Assembly: GCA_017882025.1 (NCBI GenBank)
Contig: JADGQG010000095.1
Location: forward strand, 1-7,324
From: Chloroflexota bacterium
GTDB lineage: Bacteria > Chloroflexota > Limnocylindria > Limnocylindrales > CSP1-4
Direction: 5' to 3'
Length of the DNA stretch: 7,324 nucleotides
A program made the position numbers and the translations under genes. Below, piece after piece: positions 1 to 6,463 of this stretch; position 1 is the stretch's first letter; each line of letters starts with the position of its first letter. The notes below the pieces were generated by a model. The model saw only the letters and a list, made by a program, of their open reading frames with translations. It was not told the DNA's origin and ran no database searches.

Positions 1-999
1 CCCGACCCCGATCTCGGTCACCTCGTGCTTCGTGATCAGCGAGGTCGGCAGGCTGGCGAAGACGCTCTCGAGCTCGCCCGCGCTCTCGGCCGGGTTGTAG
101 GTCCCGCCTGTGAGGTCCGCGACCTGCTTGAGCGTCGCGTCGTCGATGCCCCGGCGGAAGCCGCCTCCGCCGCCGAAGCCGCCCGGTGGGCCGGCGCCGA
201 GCCCGCCCGGCGGCTCGCGCCCCACGAACTGCGGCGCGCAGGTCGGGTCAAGGGCGCCACCGGTCGGCGTGCCGAAGCCGATGGTGTAGACCCGCACGCC
301 CCGATCGGCAGCCTGCTGCGCCGCATCGAGAGGCAGAGGACCGGCATTGCTCACACCGTCGGTGAGCAGGACGATGATGTCCGGGGCGTAGGCACCCTTG
401 GGCACGGGCGTGGGCGGAACGCCGGGCCGCGAGTCGGTCTGGCTGGGCGCGACCAATGGGTCGATCTCCGCGATCGCGTCGATCGAGGCGAGGATGCCGC
501 TGCCGATGGCCGTCCGGCGGCCCGTGGCGAGGCTCCGCAGCGCGTCGAGCAGAATCTCGCCGTCGGTCGTGGGCGGCTGGACCACCTCGGCGAAGCCGCT
601 GAAGGCGACGATCCCGATCTGGGTCGCCGATCCCTGGTGCTGGATGAAGGCCGCCGCGGCGGCCTCGGCCGCCTGGAGGCGGCTCGGCGGGATGTCGGCC
701 GAGCACATGCTGCCCGAGACGTCGATGGCGAGGATGATGCTCGTCTGGTTGGTCGGCACGCTCACGATGAGCACCGGTCGGGCGAGGGCGACGACGAGGG
801 CGCCCACGGCCAGGACGAACAGTGCGAACGGCAGGTGGCGGCGAAGGCGGGACGACCCGGGCAGCGCCTCGCGGACGAGGGCAAGGCTGGAGTAGCGCAC
901 GCCGGAGGGCCGGCGGCGCCGGAGGCTCCACGCGTAGATCGCGACCAGGACGGGCAGAAGCCCGAGGAGGAGAAGCAGGCCGGGCCACAGGAAGTCCAT
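1..999 (-). CDS. VWA-domain membrane protein (BatA/BatB-like), second of a tandem pair, 3' end outside window
   Basis: The frame is open from an ATG at 999 to the window edge, giving 333 residues with no stop. A hydrophobic helix lies at about residues 4-22 and a second at about 57-75, ending in the family motif ALARP (71-75). A von Willebrand A domain follows from about 86. Its MIDAS metal site is complete: D93-V-S95-G-S97, T163 and D214 (LLTDG). A glycine- and proline-rich stretch (about 262-281) interrupts the end of the VWA fold. The gene before it encodes a clear paralogue with the same layout and MIDAS spacing, so the pair looks like a tandem duplication. Its ATG overlaps the previous stop by one base (TGATG) and I see no strong Shine-Dalgarno, so translation is probably coupled. 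The family normally has a C-terminal helix after the VWA domain; it would lie outside the window. Function is inferred: a membrane partner of the MoxR ATPase, with the VWA domain probably outside the cytoplasm. Confidence 0.93.
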   Translation of the reverse strand, partial: MDFLWPGLLLLLGLLPVLVAIYAWSLRRRRPSGVRYSSLALVREALPGSSRLRRHLPFALFVLAVGALVVALARPVLIVSVPTNQTSIILAIDVSGSMCSADIPPSRLQAAEAAAAAFIQHQGSATQIGIVAFSGFAEVVQPPTTDGEILLDALRSLATGRRTAIGSGILASIDAIAEIDPLVAPSQTDSRPGVPPTPVPKGAYAPDIIVLLTDGVSNAGPLPLDAAQQAADRGVRVYTIGFGTPTGGALDPTCAPQFVGREPPGGLGAGPPGGFGGGGGFRRGIDDATLKQVADLTGGTYNPAESAGELESVFASLPTSLITKHEVTEIGVG

Positions 1000-2021
1000 C
1001 AGGGCAGGCGACCCAGCCACAGGAGTGACGACAGGCCGCCCATGACCAGCATCAGGATGCTCGCCCCCGCAAAGAGGGACGTGATCTCGATCTTCTGCGG
1101 CTCGACGACCAGCCGCGTGTCGAGGTTGTCGTAGATCGAGCGGAGCTGCTGCGCATCCTCCGCCCGGAAGTACGCGCCCTGGGTGACGGCCGCGACCTGC
1201 TGGAGCAACGGCTCGTTGAGCTGCGTGTGGACCTGGAAGCCGTTGAGGTCCAGGGTCGTCCCCGCCGTGCTTCCGAGGCCGACGGTGAAGATCCGGATCC
1301 CCTGGTCGGCGGCGGCCTGCGCCGCGGACGCCGGGTCCGGCGTCTCGTTGTTCTCGCCGTCGGTGAGCAGGACGATGACCGCCGACGTGTGCGTCCCGGC
1401 CGGCACGGGCGTGGGCGTGGGCGTGGGCGCTGGCGTCGGCGCGGGCGAGCGGTTGCTGTAGTAGTTCTGGGCCGGCGGCGATTCGGCCAGGGCGATCGTC
1501 CGCAGGGAGGCGAGGATGCCCTGGCCGAGCGACGTGCCGCGCTCCGGCGCCAGGCGGTTGATCGCGGCGAGCACCGCGGCCTGGTCGTTCGTCGGCGCCT
1601 GGACCGCCAGGCCGGCGTCGCTGAAGGCCACCACCCCGATCACCACGCTGCGGGGCTGGCGTTCCACGAAGTCCTGGGCGGCAACCTTGGCCGCCGCCAT
1701 GCGCGTCGGCTTCAGGTCGTTGGCCGCCATGCTGCCGGAGACGTCAAAGGCGAGGATGACCGTGCCCTCCTCCCGGGGCAGGGAGACCACGCCCTGGGGA
1801 CGGGCCAGGGCGATGGTCATGACCGCGAAGCCGGCCAGGAAGAGCGCCGCCGGGAAGCGGCGGCGCAGGCGGCCCGGCCGCCTGACGACCCCCCGGGCGA
1901 GGCCCAGGCCGCCCTGCGCCGCGGAGCGACGGCGTCGCCTCCGCTCCAGGGCGCCGGAGAGCCAGGCGCCCACCGGGATCAGGGCCAGGAGGAGGAGCAT
2001 CGCGGGCCAGATGAAGGTCAC
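999..2021 (-). CDS. VWA-domain membrane protein (BatA/BatB-like), first of a tandem pair
   Basis: A 340-residue protein with hydrophobic helices at about 4-22, 57-75 and 315-337, the usual Bat-type layout of two N-terminal helices, a VWA domain and a C-terminal helix. The MIDAS site is complete: D93-V-S95-G-S97, T163 and D221 in LLTDGENN. A run of basic residues (27-32) follows the first helix. Residues 192-207 form a Pro/Thr/Ala-rich spacer encoded by a hexanucleotide repeat; it sits between a helix and the strand that carries the last MIDAS aspartate. The GTG start at 2021 is supported by an AGGAGGT ribosome site five bases upstream, within the end of the DUF58 gene, whose stop is three bases away. 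It lies between DUF58 and a second VWA gene, as in MoxR-associated operons. Family members are thought to bind metal and protein partners at the membrane; the exact substrate is unknown. Confidence 0.95.
   Translation of the reverse strand: MTFIWPAMLLLLALIPVGAWLSGALERRRRRRSAAQGGLGLARGVVRRPGRLRRRFPAALFLAGFAVMTIALARPQGVVSLPREEGTVILAFDVSGSMAANDLKPTRMAAAKVAAQDFVERQPRSVVIGVVAFSDAGLAVQAPTNDQAAVLAAINRLAPERGTSLGQGILASLRTIALAESPPAQNYYSNRSPAPTPAPTPTPTPVPAGTHTSAVIVLLTDGENNETPDPASAAQAAADQGIRIFTVGLGSTAGTTLDLNGFQVHTQLNEPLLQQVAAVTQGAYFRAEDAQQLRSIYDNLDTRLVVEPQKIEITSLFAGASILMLVMGGLSSLLWLGRLP
1405..1446 (-). repeat. Hexanucleotide repeat encoding the Pro-rich VWA spacer
   Basis: Seven in-frame hexamers of the form NNGGGC or close variants, three of them exactly GTGGGC on the plus strand, encode alternating proline with Thr, Ala or Val in the first VWA protein. 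Such repeats can expand or shrink by slippage in six-base steps without breaking the frame. Confidence 0.7.
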
Positions 2022-2024
2022 GGG

Positions 2025-2901
2025 CTACCTCCTCCGTCGTCGGCGCCGGAGCGTCGCCATGCGGACGATGGCGCGGACAAGATCCTCGTCGGTCGACAGG
2101 GAGACTGCCTCCACCCCGGCCCGTGCGAACGCGCCGTTGACCACGGCCTCGCGCCGGGCCGCGGCCTCCTGGAAGCGCCGGCGGAACTGCCGGTCGTGGG
2201 TGTCCACGTAGAGCTGCTCGCCGGTCTCCGCGTCTTCCATGATCAACGGGCCGACGTCGGGCAGCTCGACCTCGCGTGGGTCGATGAGACGCACGGCCAT
2301 GACCTCGTGGCGCCGGTTGAGCAGGTTGAGCGGCCGCTCCCAGCCCGGCTCGCTGATGAAGTCGGAGATGATGAAGACCAGGGAGCGCCGCTTGAGGGCC
2401 TGCCGGGCGGCGTCCAGGAGCGGGCTGAGGTCGGTGAACGGAGCGCTCGTCAGCTGCGGCTCGCGGAGCAGGTCAGAGATGAGGCGGAGCACCTGGACGC
2501 GCCCGCCCCGGGCCGGGATCGTCCGCTCGACGCGGCTGCCATAGAAGATCGCGCCGACCCGGTTGCCGCCGCGGGTCAGGAGGCGGGCGAGCGTCGTGAC
2601 GAAGTCGATGAGCACGGTCCGCTTGACGCGCTCCGTCTCCACCGTCCCGAAGTCAACCGAGGGGCTCAGGTCGAGCAGGAACCAGGCCGTGATGTCGCGG
2701 TCCTCGGTGTACTGGCGGATGTACGGCGTGTCCAGCCGGGCGGTGACGTTCCAGTCCATGGAGCGGACGTCGTCGCCCGGCTGGTACTCGCGGAGCCCTG
2801 CCAGGTCCACGCCGCTCCCGTAGAACAGGCTGCGGTAGTCGCCCTGGAGCAGGCCGTCGAGCCGGCGGACGACGCGCCAGTCGAGTCGCTGGAGGATGCG
2901 C

Positions 2902-2921
<20 letters not shown>
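2025..2921 (-). CDS. DUF58 protein of MoxR-VWA operon, with probable non-canonical ACG start
   Basis: This is a DUF58 protein, the usual partner of MoxR ATPases. The signature block REYQPGDDVRSMDWN (residues 44-58 from the proposed start) is clear, followed by a VWA-like metal site in FLLDLSPSVDFG (D84, S86, S88). No membrane helix is evident, so it is probably cytoplasmic. The first ATG/GTG/TTG in frame is a GTG at 2810, but it falls inside the conserved N-terminus. Upstream codons encode the family-like segments ILQRLDWRVVRRLDGLLQGD and YRSLFYGSG. The frame is open back to a TGA near the end of moxR, without a standard start. I propose the ACG at 2921, six bases after GGGAGG (2928-2933), giving 298 residues and a 20-base overlap with moxR; an ATG lost by mutation or sequence error is the alternative. 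The protein ends in seven arginines. The last two codons, AGG AGG, form the ribosome site of the next gene. DUF58 function is not firmly known. Confidence 0.88.
2027..2033 (-). promoter_or_regulatory. Ribosome binding site of first VWA gene, embedded in the DUF58 poly-Arg tail
   Basis: AGGAGGT on the minus strand ends five bases before the GTG at 2021. The same bases are the last two arginine codons (AGG AGG) and the first base of the stop codon of the DUF58 gene, so termination of DUF58 places ribosomes at this start. Confidence 0.75.
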
Positions 2922-3912
<991 letters not shown>

Positions 3913-3919
3913 TGGCATC

Positions 3920-3926
3920 CCTCCTT
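3920..3926 (-). promoter_or_regulatory. Ribosome binding site that favours the GTG start of moxR
   Basis: AAGGAGG on the minus strand is one base from the ATG at 3918 but seven bases from the GTG at 3912. Normal spacing is about five to nine bases, which favours the GTG. Confidence 0.7.
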
Positions 3927-3973
3927 CGGGCCTCTTGTGCCGCGACCCCAACCGGCCGCAGGTCGGCGATTGA

Positions 3974-4825
3974 CTAGTCCGGCGGCAGGCCGGCCGCGCC
4001 GCCCGCGACGTCGATCGGCACGGCAAGGCCGATGCCGATGAAGACGCCCTCCTTCGTCGGGTTGATGAGCGCGGTGACGATGCCGACGACCTGGCCATCC
4101 CGGTTGAGCAGCGGGCCGCCCGAGTTGCCCGGGTTGACAGCCGCATCCACCTGGATGAGGTCGTGCAGGACCTGGTCGCTGTTCGGCATCTGGAATGAGC
4201 GGCCCAGGCCCGAGACGATCCCCGAGCTGATGGAGCCGTACAGGCCGAAGGGGTTGCCGACGGCGAAGGCGTCGCTGCCGATTCGCACGGCGTTCGGGTT
4301 GCCGAGCGTCGCCGGCACGAAGTCGGCGGGCAGCTGGCTTGCCCGCAGGACCGCGATGTCATGCTCCGGCTGGCGGACTGTGATCTCGGCAGCCGATTTC
4401 GTCCCGTCCGCAAACGTGAGGGAAATGGTGTCCGCGCCGGCGACCACGTGGAGGCAGGTGAGGATGTCGCCGGCCCGGTCGACGATGACACCGCTCCCCA
4501 GGCCGCCGTTCTGCGTGCCCTTCCCGCCCGGCAACTCGGTCTGGATCAGGACGAGGGACGGTCGGACGGCGTCGTACACGAGCTGGGAGAGGGCGGGGGC
4601 GGGGGTCTGCGAGGCGAGGGCCTGGGCGACGGTGTCGCTCACATCGTGCTGGGTCAGCTGGTGTGCGCCGGGGTTGAGCGCGCCGTACAGGCCGATCGCG
4701 AGGAGCGCGGCCGCCACCCCGGCGGCGAACAGACCCCCCTTCCGGATCCGCTGCCCGACGCGGTCGAGCCGCCGCGACGACGCCCGGACGCCGGGACCCG
4801 GCGGCTCGTCGATCTGGTCAGTCAT
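3974..4825 (-). CDS. Membrane-anchored trypsin-like serine protease (HtrA/DegP-like, no PDZ domain)
   Basis: A 283-residue protein with about 30 cytoplasmic N-terminal residues rich in arginine, one transmembrane helix (about 31-48), a linker, and an S1C-type trypsin domain (about 85-277) that should lie outside the membrane. The catalytic triad is visible: H126 in LTCLHVV, D156 in EHDIAVL and S235 in NPGNSGGP. C124 stands where many relatives have asparagine (TNxHVV). The chain stops six residues after the end of the protease domain, so the PDZ domains of typical HtrA/DegP are absent. I chose the ATG at 4825, which gives a natural N-terminus; a GTG at 4873 would add 16 residues of ordinary-looking leader. 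Neither has a strong Shine-Dalgarno. The gene precedes moxR by 61 bases on the same strand and may be co-transcribed. The likely role is regulatory or quality-control proteolysis at the cell surface; the substrate is unknown. Confidence 0.93.
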   Translation of the reverse strand: MTDQIDEPPGPGVRASSRRLDRVGQRIRKGGLFAAGVAAALLAIGLYGALNPGAHQLTQHDVSDTVAQALASQTPAPALSQLVYDAVRPSLVLIQTELPGGKGTQNGGLGSGVIVDRAGDILTCLHVVAGADTISLTFADGTKSAAEITVRQPEHDIAVLRASQLPADFVPATLGNPNAVRIGSDAFAVGNPFGLYGSISSGIVSGLGRSFQMPNSDQVLHDLIQVDAAVNPGNSGGPLLNRDGQVVGIVTALINPTKEGVFIGIGLAVPIDVAGGAAGLPPD

Positions 4826-4875
4826 GACGCAGGACACCCCCCAAGTGCCTCGTGGCTCGCGCGCGTGGATCACTC

Positions 4876-4903
4876 GGCGACCGCCGATCGAACGGTCGTC
4901 GCC
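4876..4903 (-). other. Stem-loop in the greA-protease gap
   Basis: The arms GGCGAC and GTCGCC (6 bp), a two-by-two mismatch, and a further CCG/CGG pairing enclose a six-base loop. It lies about 50 bases upstream of the protease ATG and 120 bases past the greA stop. There is no T-tract, so it is not a standard terminator; it could be a leader structure of the protease message. Confidence 0.35.
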
Positions 4904-5022
4904 CCCGGCAGTATCGCGAACGAAGATGAAAGCTGCCTGAAATCGAGAAAGCTCGCTGCCGGGCGCGGAACCGCTACGCGCAGCCGCTGTTCGCCGGCAT
5001 GCGAAGGAGTGTCCCCCGATGG

Positions 5023-5481
5023 TCAGGCCAGGGACACGATCCGCAGGCCGAACGCACCGCTCGGCGCGGCCACGGTCACCGTGTCACCGGCATGCCCGCC
5101 CATGAGTGCCCGGCCGATGGGCGAGGTGCTGCTGATGCGTCCGTCGGCGGGCGAGGCCTCATGGCTGCCCACGATGGTGTACGTCTCCTGGCCCTGATCG
5201 TCCTCCACCGTGACGGTCGTGCCCAGGCTGACGTGGCTCGTCGAGGAGCCCTCGATCTGGACAGCATCGCGCAGGAGCACGGTCAGATGCTTGATCCGCC
5301 CCTCGAGGATCGACTGCTCCTTGCGCGCCGTTTCGTATTCGGCGTTCTCCCGGAGGTCGCCGAGCTCCCGCGCGGCGGCGATTCGAGCAATGACGACCGG
5401 CCGCTCCACGCCCGTGAGCTGCTGCAGCTCGGCGCGGACGCTGACGATGCCGCTCGCGGAGAGGTAGACGGTGCTGCTCAT
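5023..5481 (-). CDS. greA: Transcription elongation factor GreA
   Basis: A 152-residue protein of normal GreA size. The N-terminal coiled coil (about 8-75) carries the tip motif GDLRENAEY, with acidic residues D42 and E45 corresponding to the pair that stabilises the catalytic metal in RNA polymerase. The C-terminal FKBP-like domain (about 80-152) shows the typical ISSTSPIGRALMG and GDTV motifs. GreA enters the secondary channel of stalled, backtracked RNA polymerase and stimulates cleavage of the transcript end. The ATG at 5481 gives the standard start MSSTVYLSASG, matching the family pattern (TVYLTxxG). The ribosome site is weak: a GGAG at 5495-5498 lies 13 bases upstream and can pair with a CTCC beside the start. 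The gene is separated from the protease gene by 197 bases. GreB is less likely because of the sequence pattern of the tip and C-terminal motifs. Confidence 0.94.
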   Translation of the reverse strand: MSSTVYLSASGIVSVRAELQQLTGVERPVVIARIAAARELGDLRENAEYETARKEQSILEGRIKHLTVLLRDAVQIEGSSTSHVSLGTTVTVEDDQGQETYTIVGSHEASPADGRISSTSPIGRALMGGHAGDTVTVAAPSGAFGLRIVSLA

Positions 5482-5568
5482 GATCGGGGAGTTTCTCCGG
5501 ATGTCGCGGGAGGAGGGTCCGTGGGCCCGTCAGTCTGACAGGTGGCGGTCGACCTGCTTCGGGCCCGT

Positions 5569-5600
5569 ATGACCTGACCGGCGCGGATGACCTGACCGAC
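5569..5600. repeat. Direct repeat of 18-bp period upstream of greA
   Basis: The 12-base unit ATGACCTGACCG occurs at 5569 and again at 5587. A looser third copy (GGGCCCGTCAGTCTGAC, 5524-5540) resembles the sequence leading into the first unit (GGGCCCGTATGACCTGAC). The repeats are about 90-120 bases upstream of the greA start on the greA strand, a position that would suit a regulator or leader element, though this is only positional inference. Confidence 0.5.
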
Positions 5601-5637
5601 GTCGAAGCCGCCCTCTACGTGGATACACGACCCACGT

Positions 5638-5652
5638 CCGCTCATTGAGCGG
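5638..5652. other. Short hairpin-capable palindrome
   Basis: CCGCTC and GAGCGG pair perfectly around a three-base ATT loop. No T-tract follows on either strand. It lies about 160 bases upstream of greA; no function can be assigned. Confidence 0.35.
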
Positions 5653-5658
5653 TGAGCA

Positions 5659-5835
5659 GTGCCACATTCACGGAGCAGCGACAGAGCAGCCGTGCATGGC
5701 GAGGACAAAGAGAGCGCGCGCGAGGTGCTCGACGCGAGCCGGGCCGCCGCCAGGGCGGGCCTGCCCGAACCGTTGCGTGCCCGGTGCCGAACCCCACGCC
5801 GCGAGGAGACCACGTGTTCGGTGCAGGCGGCCTGA
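5659..5835 (+). CDS. Doubtful short plus-strand ORF, possible remnant
   Basis: A 58-codon frame starts at a GTG (5659), with another GTG at 5692, and stops at a TGA (5833-5835). The central part (from about 5695 to 5785) encodes a plausible charged helix, including HGEDKESAREVLDAS. Its codon use there is similar to real genes in the window, but the last third is Arg/Cys/Thr-rich and less convincing. There is no clear ribosome site and no family I recognise. It would be the only plus-strand gene, so it is more likely a remnant or chance. Confidence 0.2.
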   Translation: MPHSRSSDRAAVHGEDKESAREVLDASRAAARAGLPEPLRARCRTPRREETTCSVQAA

Positions 5836-5872
5836 ATCTCGGGCAGTAGCCGCGGCGCGGCGCGGGGCCGGT

Positions 5873-5904
5873 ACGCGGACCCGGGATTGGACGCGGACCC
5901 GGGA
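5873..5904. repeat. Direct repeat of 18-bp period next to the G-quadruplex motif
   Basis: The 14-base unit ACGCGGACCCGGGA occurs at 5873-5886 and 5891-5904, separated by TTGG. It runs directly into the G-rich repeat at 5906. Together these form a small cluster of simple tandem duplications. Confidence 0.55.
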
Positions 5905-5905
5905 C

Positions 5906-5929
5906 GGGGCCGGGGGCCGGGGGCCGGGG
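5906..5929 (+). other. Putative G-quadruplex motif
   Basis: Four G runs of 4, 5, 5 and 4 bases are separated by three identical two-base CC loops on the plus strand. This meets the standard G-quadruplex pattern with very short loops; the core is a tandem repeat of a seven-base GGGGGCC unit. It lies in the gene-poor stretch, three bases before the first palindrome. Note that CC in the loops could also favour G-C hairpin pairing, which competes with quadruplex folding. Confidence 0.6.
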
Positions 5930-5932
5930 AAT

Positions 5933-5949
5933 ATCGGTTGAGCCGATCA
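5933..5949. repeat. Palindromic repeat, copy 1
   Basis: ATCGGTTGAGCCGATCA contains the inverted arms ATCGG and CCGAT, extended by T-A pairing or one mismatch next to the centre. Its near-identical partner lies in the opposite orientation at 6064-6080 (16 of 17 bases match). The form suits a dimeric regulator site or a small hairpin; nothing shows which. Confidence 0.5.
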
Positions 5950-6063
5950 GATGCGGGAGCCACGAGCGCGGAAACGCGCCGCAAGCCGTGCCGGAGATGT
6001 TGCGATGTTCGGTTGATTCTGCCTCGCGATTCGCCGCGTTTCGGAGCACGGGACCGCTCCGAA

Positions 6064-6080
6064 TGATCGGCTCAGCCGAT
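6064..6080. repeat. Palindromic repeat, copy 2 (inverted relative to copy 1)
   Basis: TGATCGGCTCAGCCGAT contains a perfect inverted repeat, ATCGGCT and AGCCGAT, around a single central base. Read on the minus strand it matches the repeat at 5933-5949 at 16 of 17 positions. The two copies are 114 bases apart. Confidence 0.5.
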
Positions 6081-6163
6081 GATCCGGACTCCTCCTCCGG
6101 GTGGGCGCCCCGCCAGGCGCCGAAGGAGGCCTCATCCGCGATGTCGCGGGCCGTGATCGTGAT

Positions 6164-6352
6164 TCACTCGGCCGGGATCTTCACGAAGAACTCGTCTGAA
6201 CCGGCCATGTCGACGACCGACATGGCGACGGGCTCGGCCACCGTGGTCGCCATCGAGGCTTCCACCGACGCCGTCGGGATCGCGGTGACCACGGGGCTCG
6301 GCACCCGGATCGGGGCAGCTGACGTCGTCGGCGGCGCATTCGGCCCGGACAC
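6164..6352 (-). CDS. Doubtful small hypothetical ORF downstream of the HAD gene
   Basis: A 62-residue frame begins at a GTG and ends in SDEFFVKIPAE. Composition is rich in Ala, Val, Pro and Thr, with no motif I recognise. Third codon positions are strongly GC-rich, but the plus-strand frame from the ATG at 6141 shares the same third-position column and looks equally biased, so codon use cannot decide the strand. A partial ribosome site (AAAGG) lies five bases before the GTG. The frame is the same as that of the HAD gene and is open back to the HAD stop codon TAG (6464-6466). It may be a decayed fragment or chance; confidence is low. Confidence 0.25.
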   Translation of the reverse strand: MSGPNAPPTTSAAPIRVPSPVVTAIPTASVEASMATTVAEPVAMSVVDMAGSDEFFVKIPAE

Positions 6353-6463
6353 CCAGCCCTTTCGATCGTCCCCCCGAAGCGCGGCGCGCGATGGCCAGCT
6401 CGACGCCGGACCGTCGGCAGACTGCCTGCGTTCGGCGCCGCGCGGCTGCCACGAAGCGCCCGG

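Larger units (their letters stand above)
5482..6463 (-). other. Region of about 980 bp without a confident gene
   Basis: No frame in this stretch gives a protein with recognisable motifs; the longer open frames read as Arg/Pro-rich sequence typical of shadow frames in GC-rich DNA. It contains direct repeats upstream of greA (5569-5600), a short hairpin (5638-5652), a doubtful small plus-strand ORF (5659-5835), an 18-bp-period repeat (5873-5904), a strong G-quadruplex motif (5906-5929), two near-identical palindromes (5933-5949 and 6064-6080) and a doubtful minus-strand ORF (6164-6352). It probably includes the greA promoter, but I could not pick out convincing -35 and -10 boxes. Confidence 0.6.

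Noticed and set aside
248..988. A minus-strand frame of 246 codons in another phase of the second VWA gene
   Set aside because: It is Arg/Pro-rich and has no motif, whereas the frame starting at 999 encodes the VWA domain and continues to the window edge.
25..1134. A plus-strand open frame of 369 codons at the window start
   Set aside because: It is antisense to the second VWA gene, which has a full MIDAS site and membrane helices. The plus-strand product is low-complexity and charged, typical of a shadow frame.
3974..4491. Extension of the MoxR frame upstream, giving a 529-residue protein
   Set aside because: The upstream part is Ser/Arg/Thr-rich sequence out of phase with the protease gene. 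The real MoxR start is marked by a strong ribosome site at 3920-3926.
4990..5005. Inverted repeat TTCGC/GCGAA after the greA stop, as a terminator
   Set aside because: The stem is five base pairs and no T-tract follows on the minus strand, so it does not meet the pattern of an intrinsic terminator.
5439..5481. Weak ribosome site of greA as a sign of a wrong start
   Set aside because: The N-terminus from this ATG matches the GreA family pattern (TVYLSASG), so the start is kept despite the weak site.
5488..5498. Small hairpin (GGAG/CTCC with three-base loop) before greA, as a translation switch
   Set aside because: Only four base pairs, and the GGAG is too far from the start to be a sure ribosome site.
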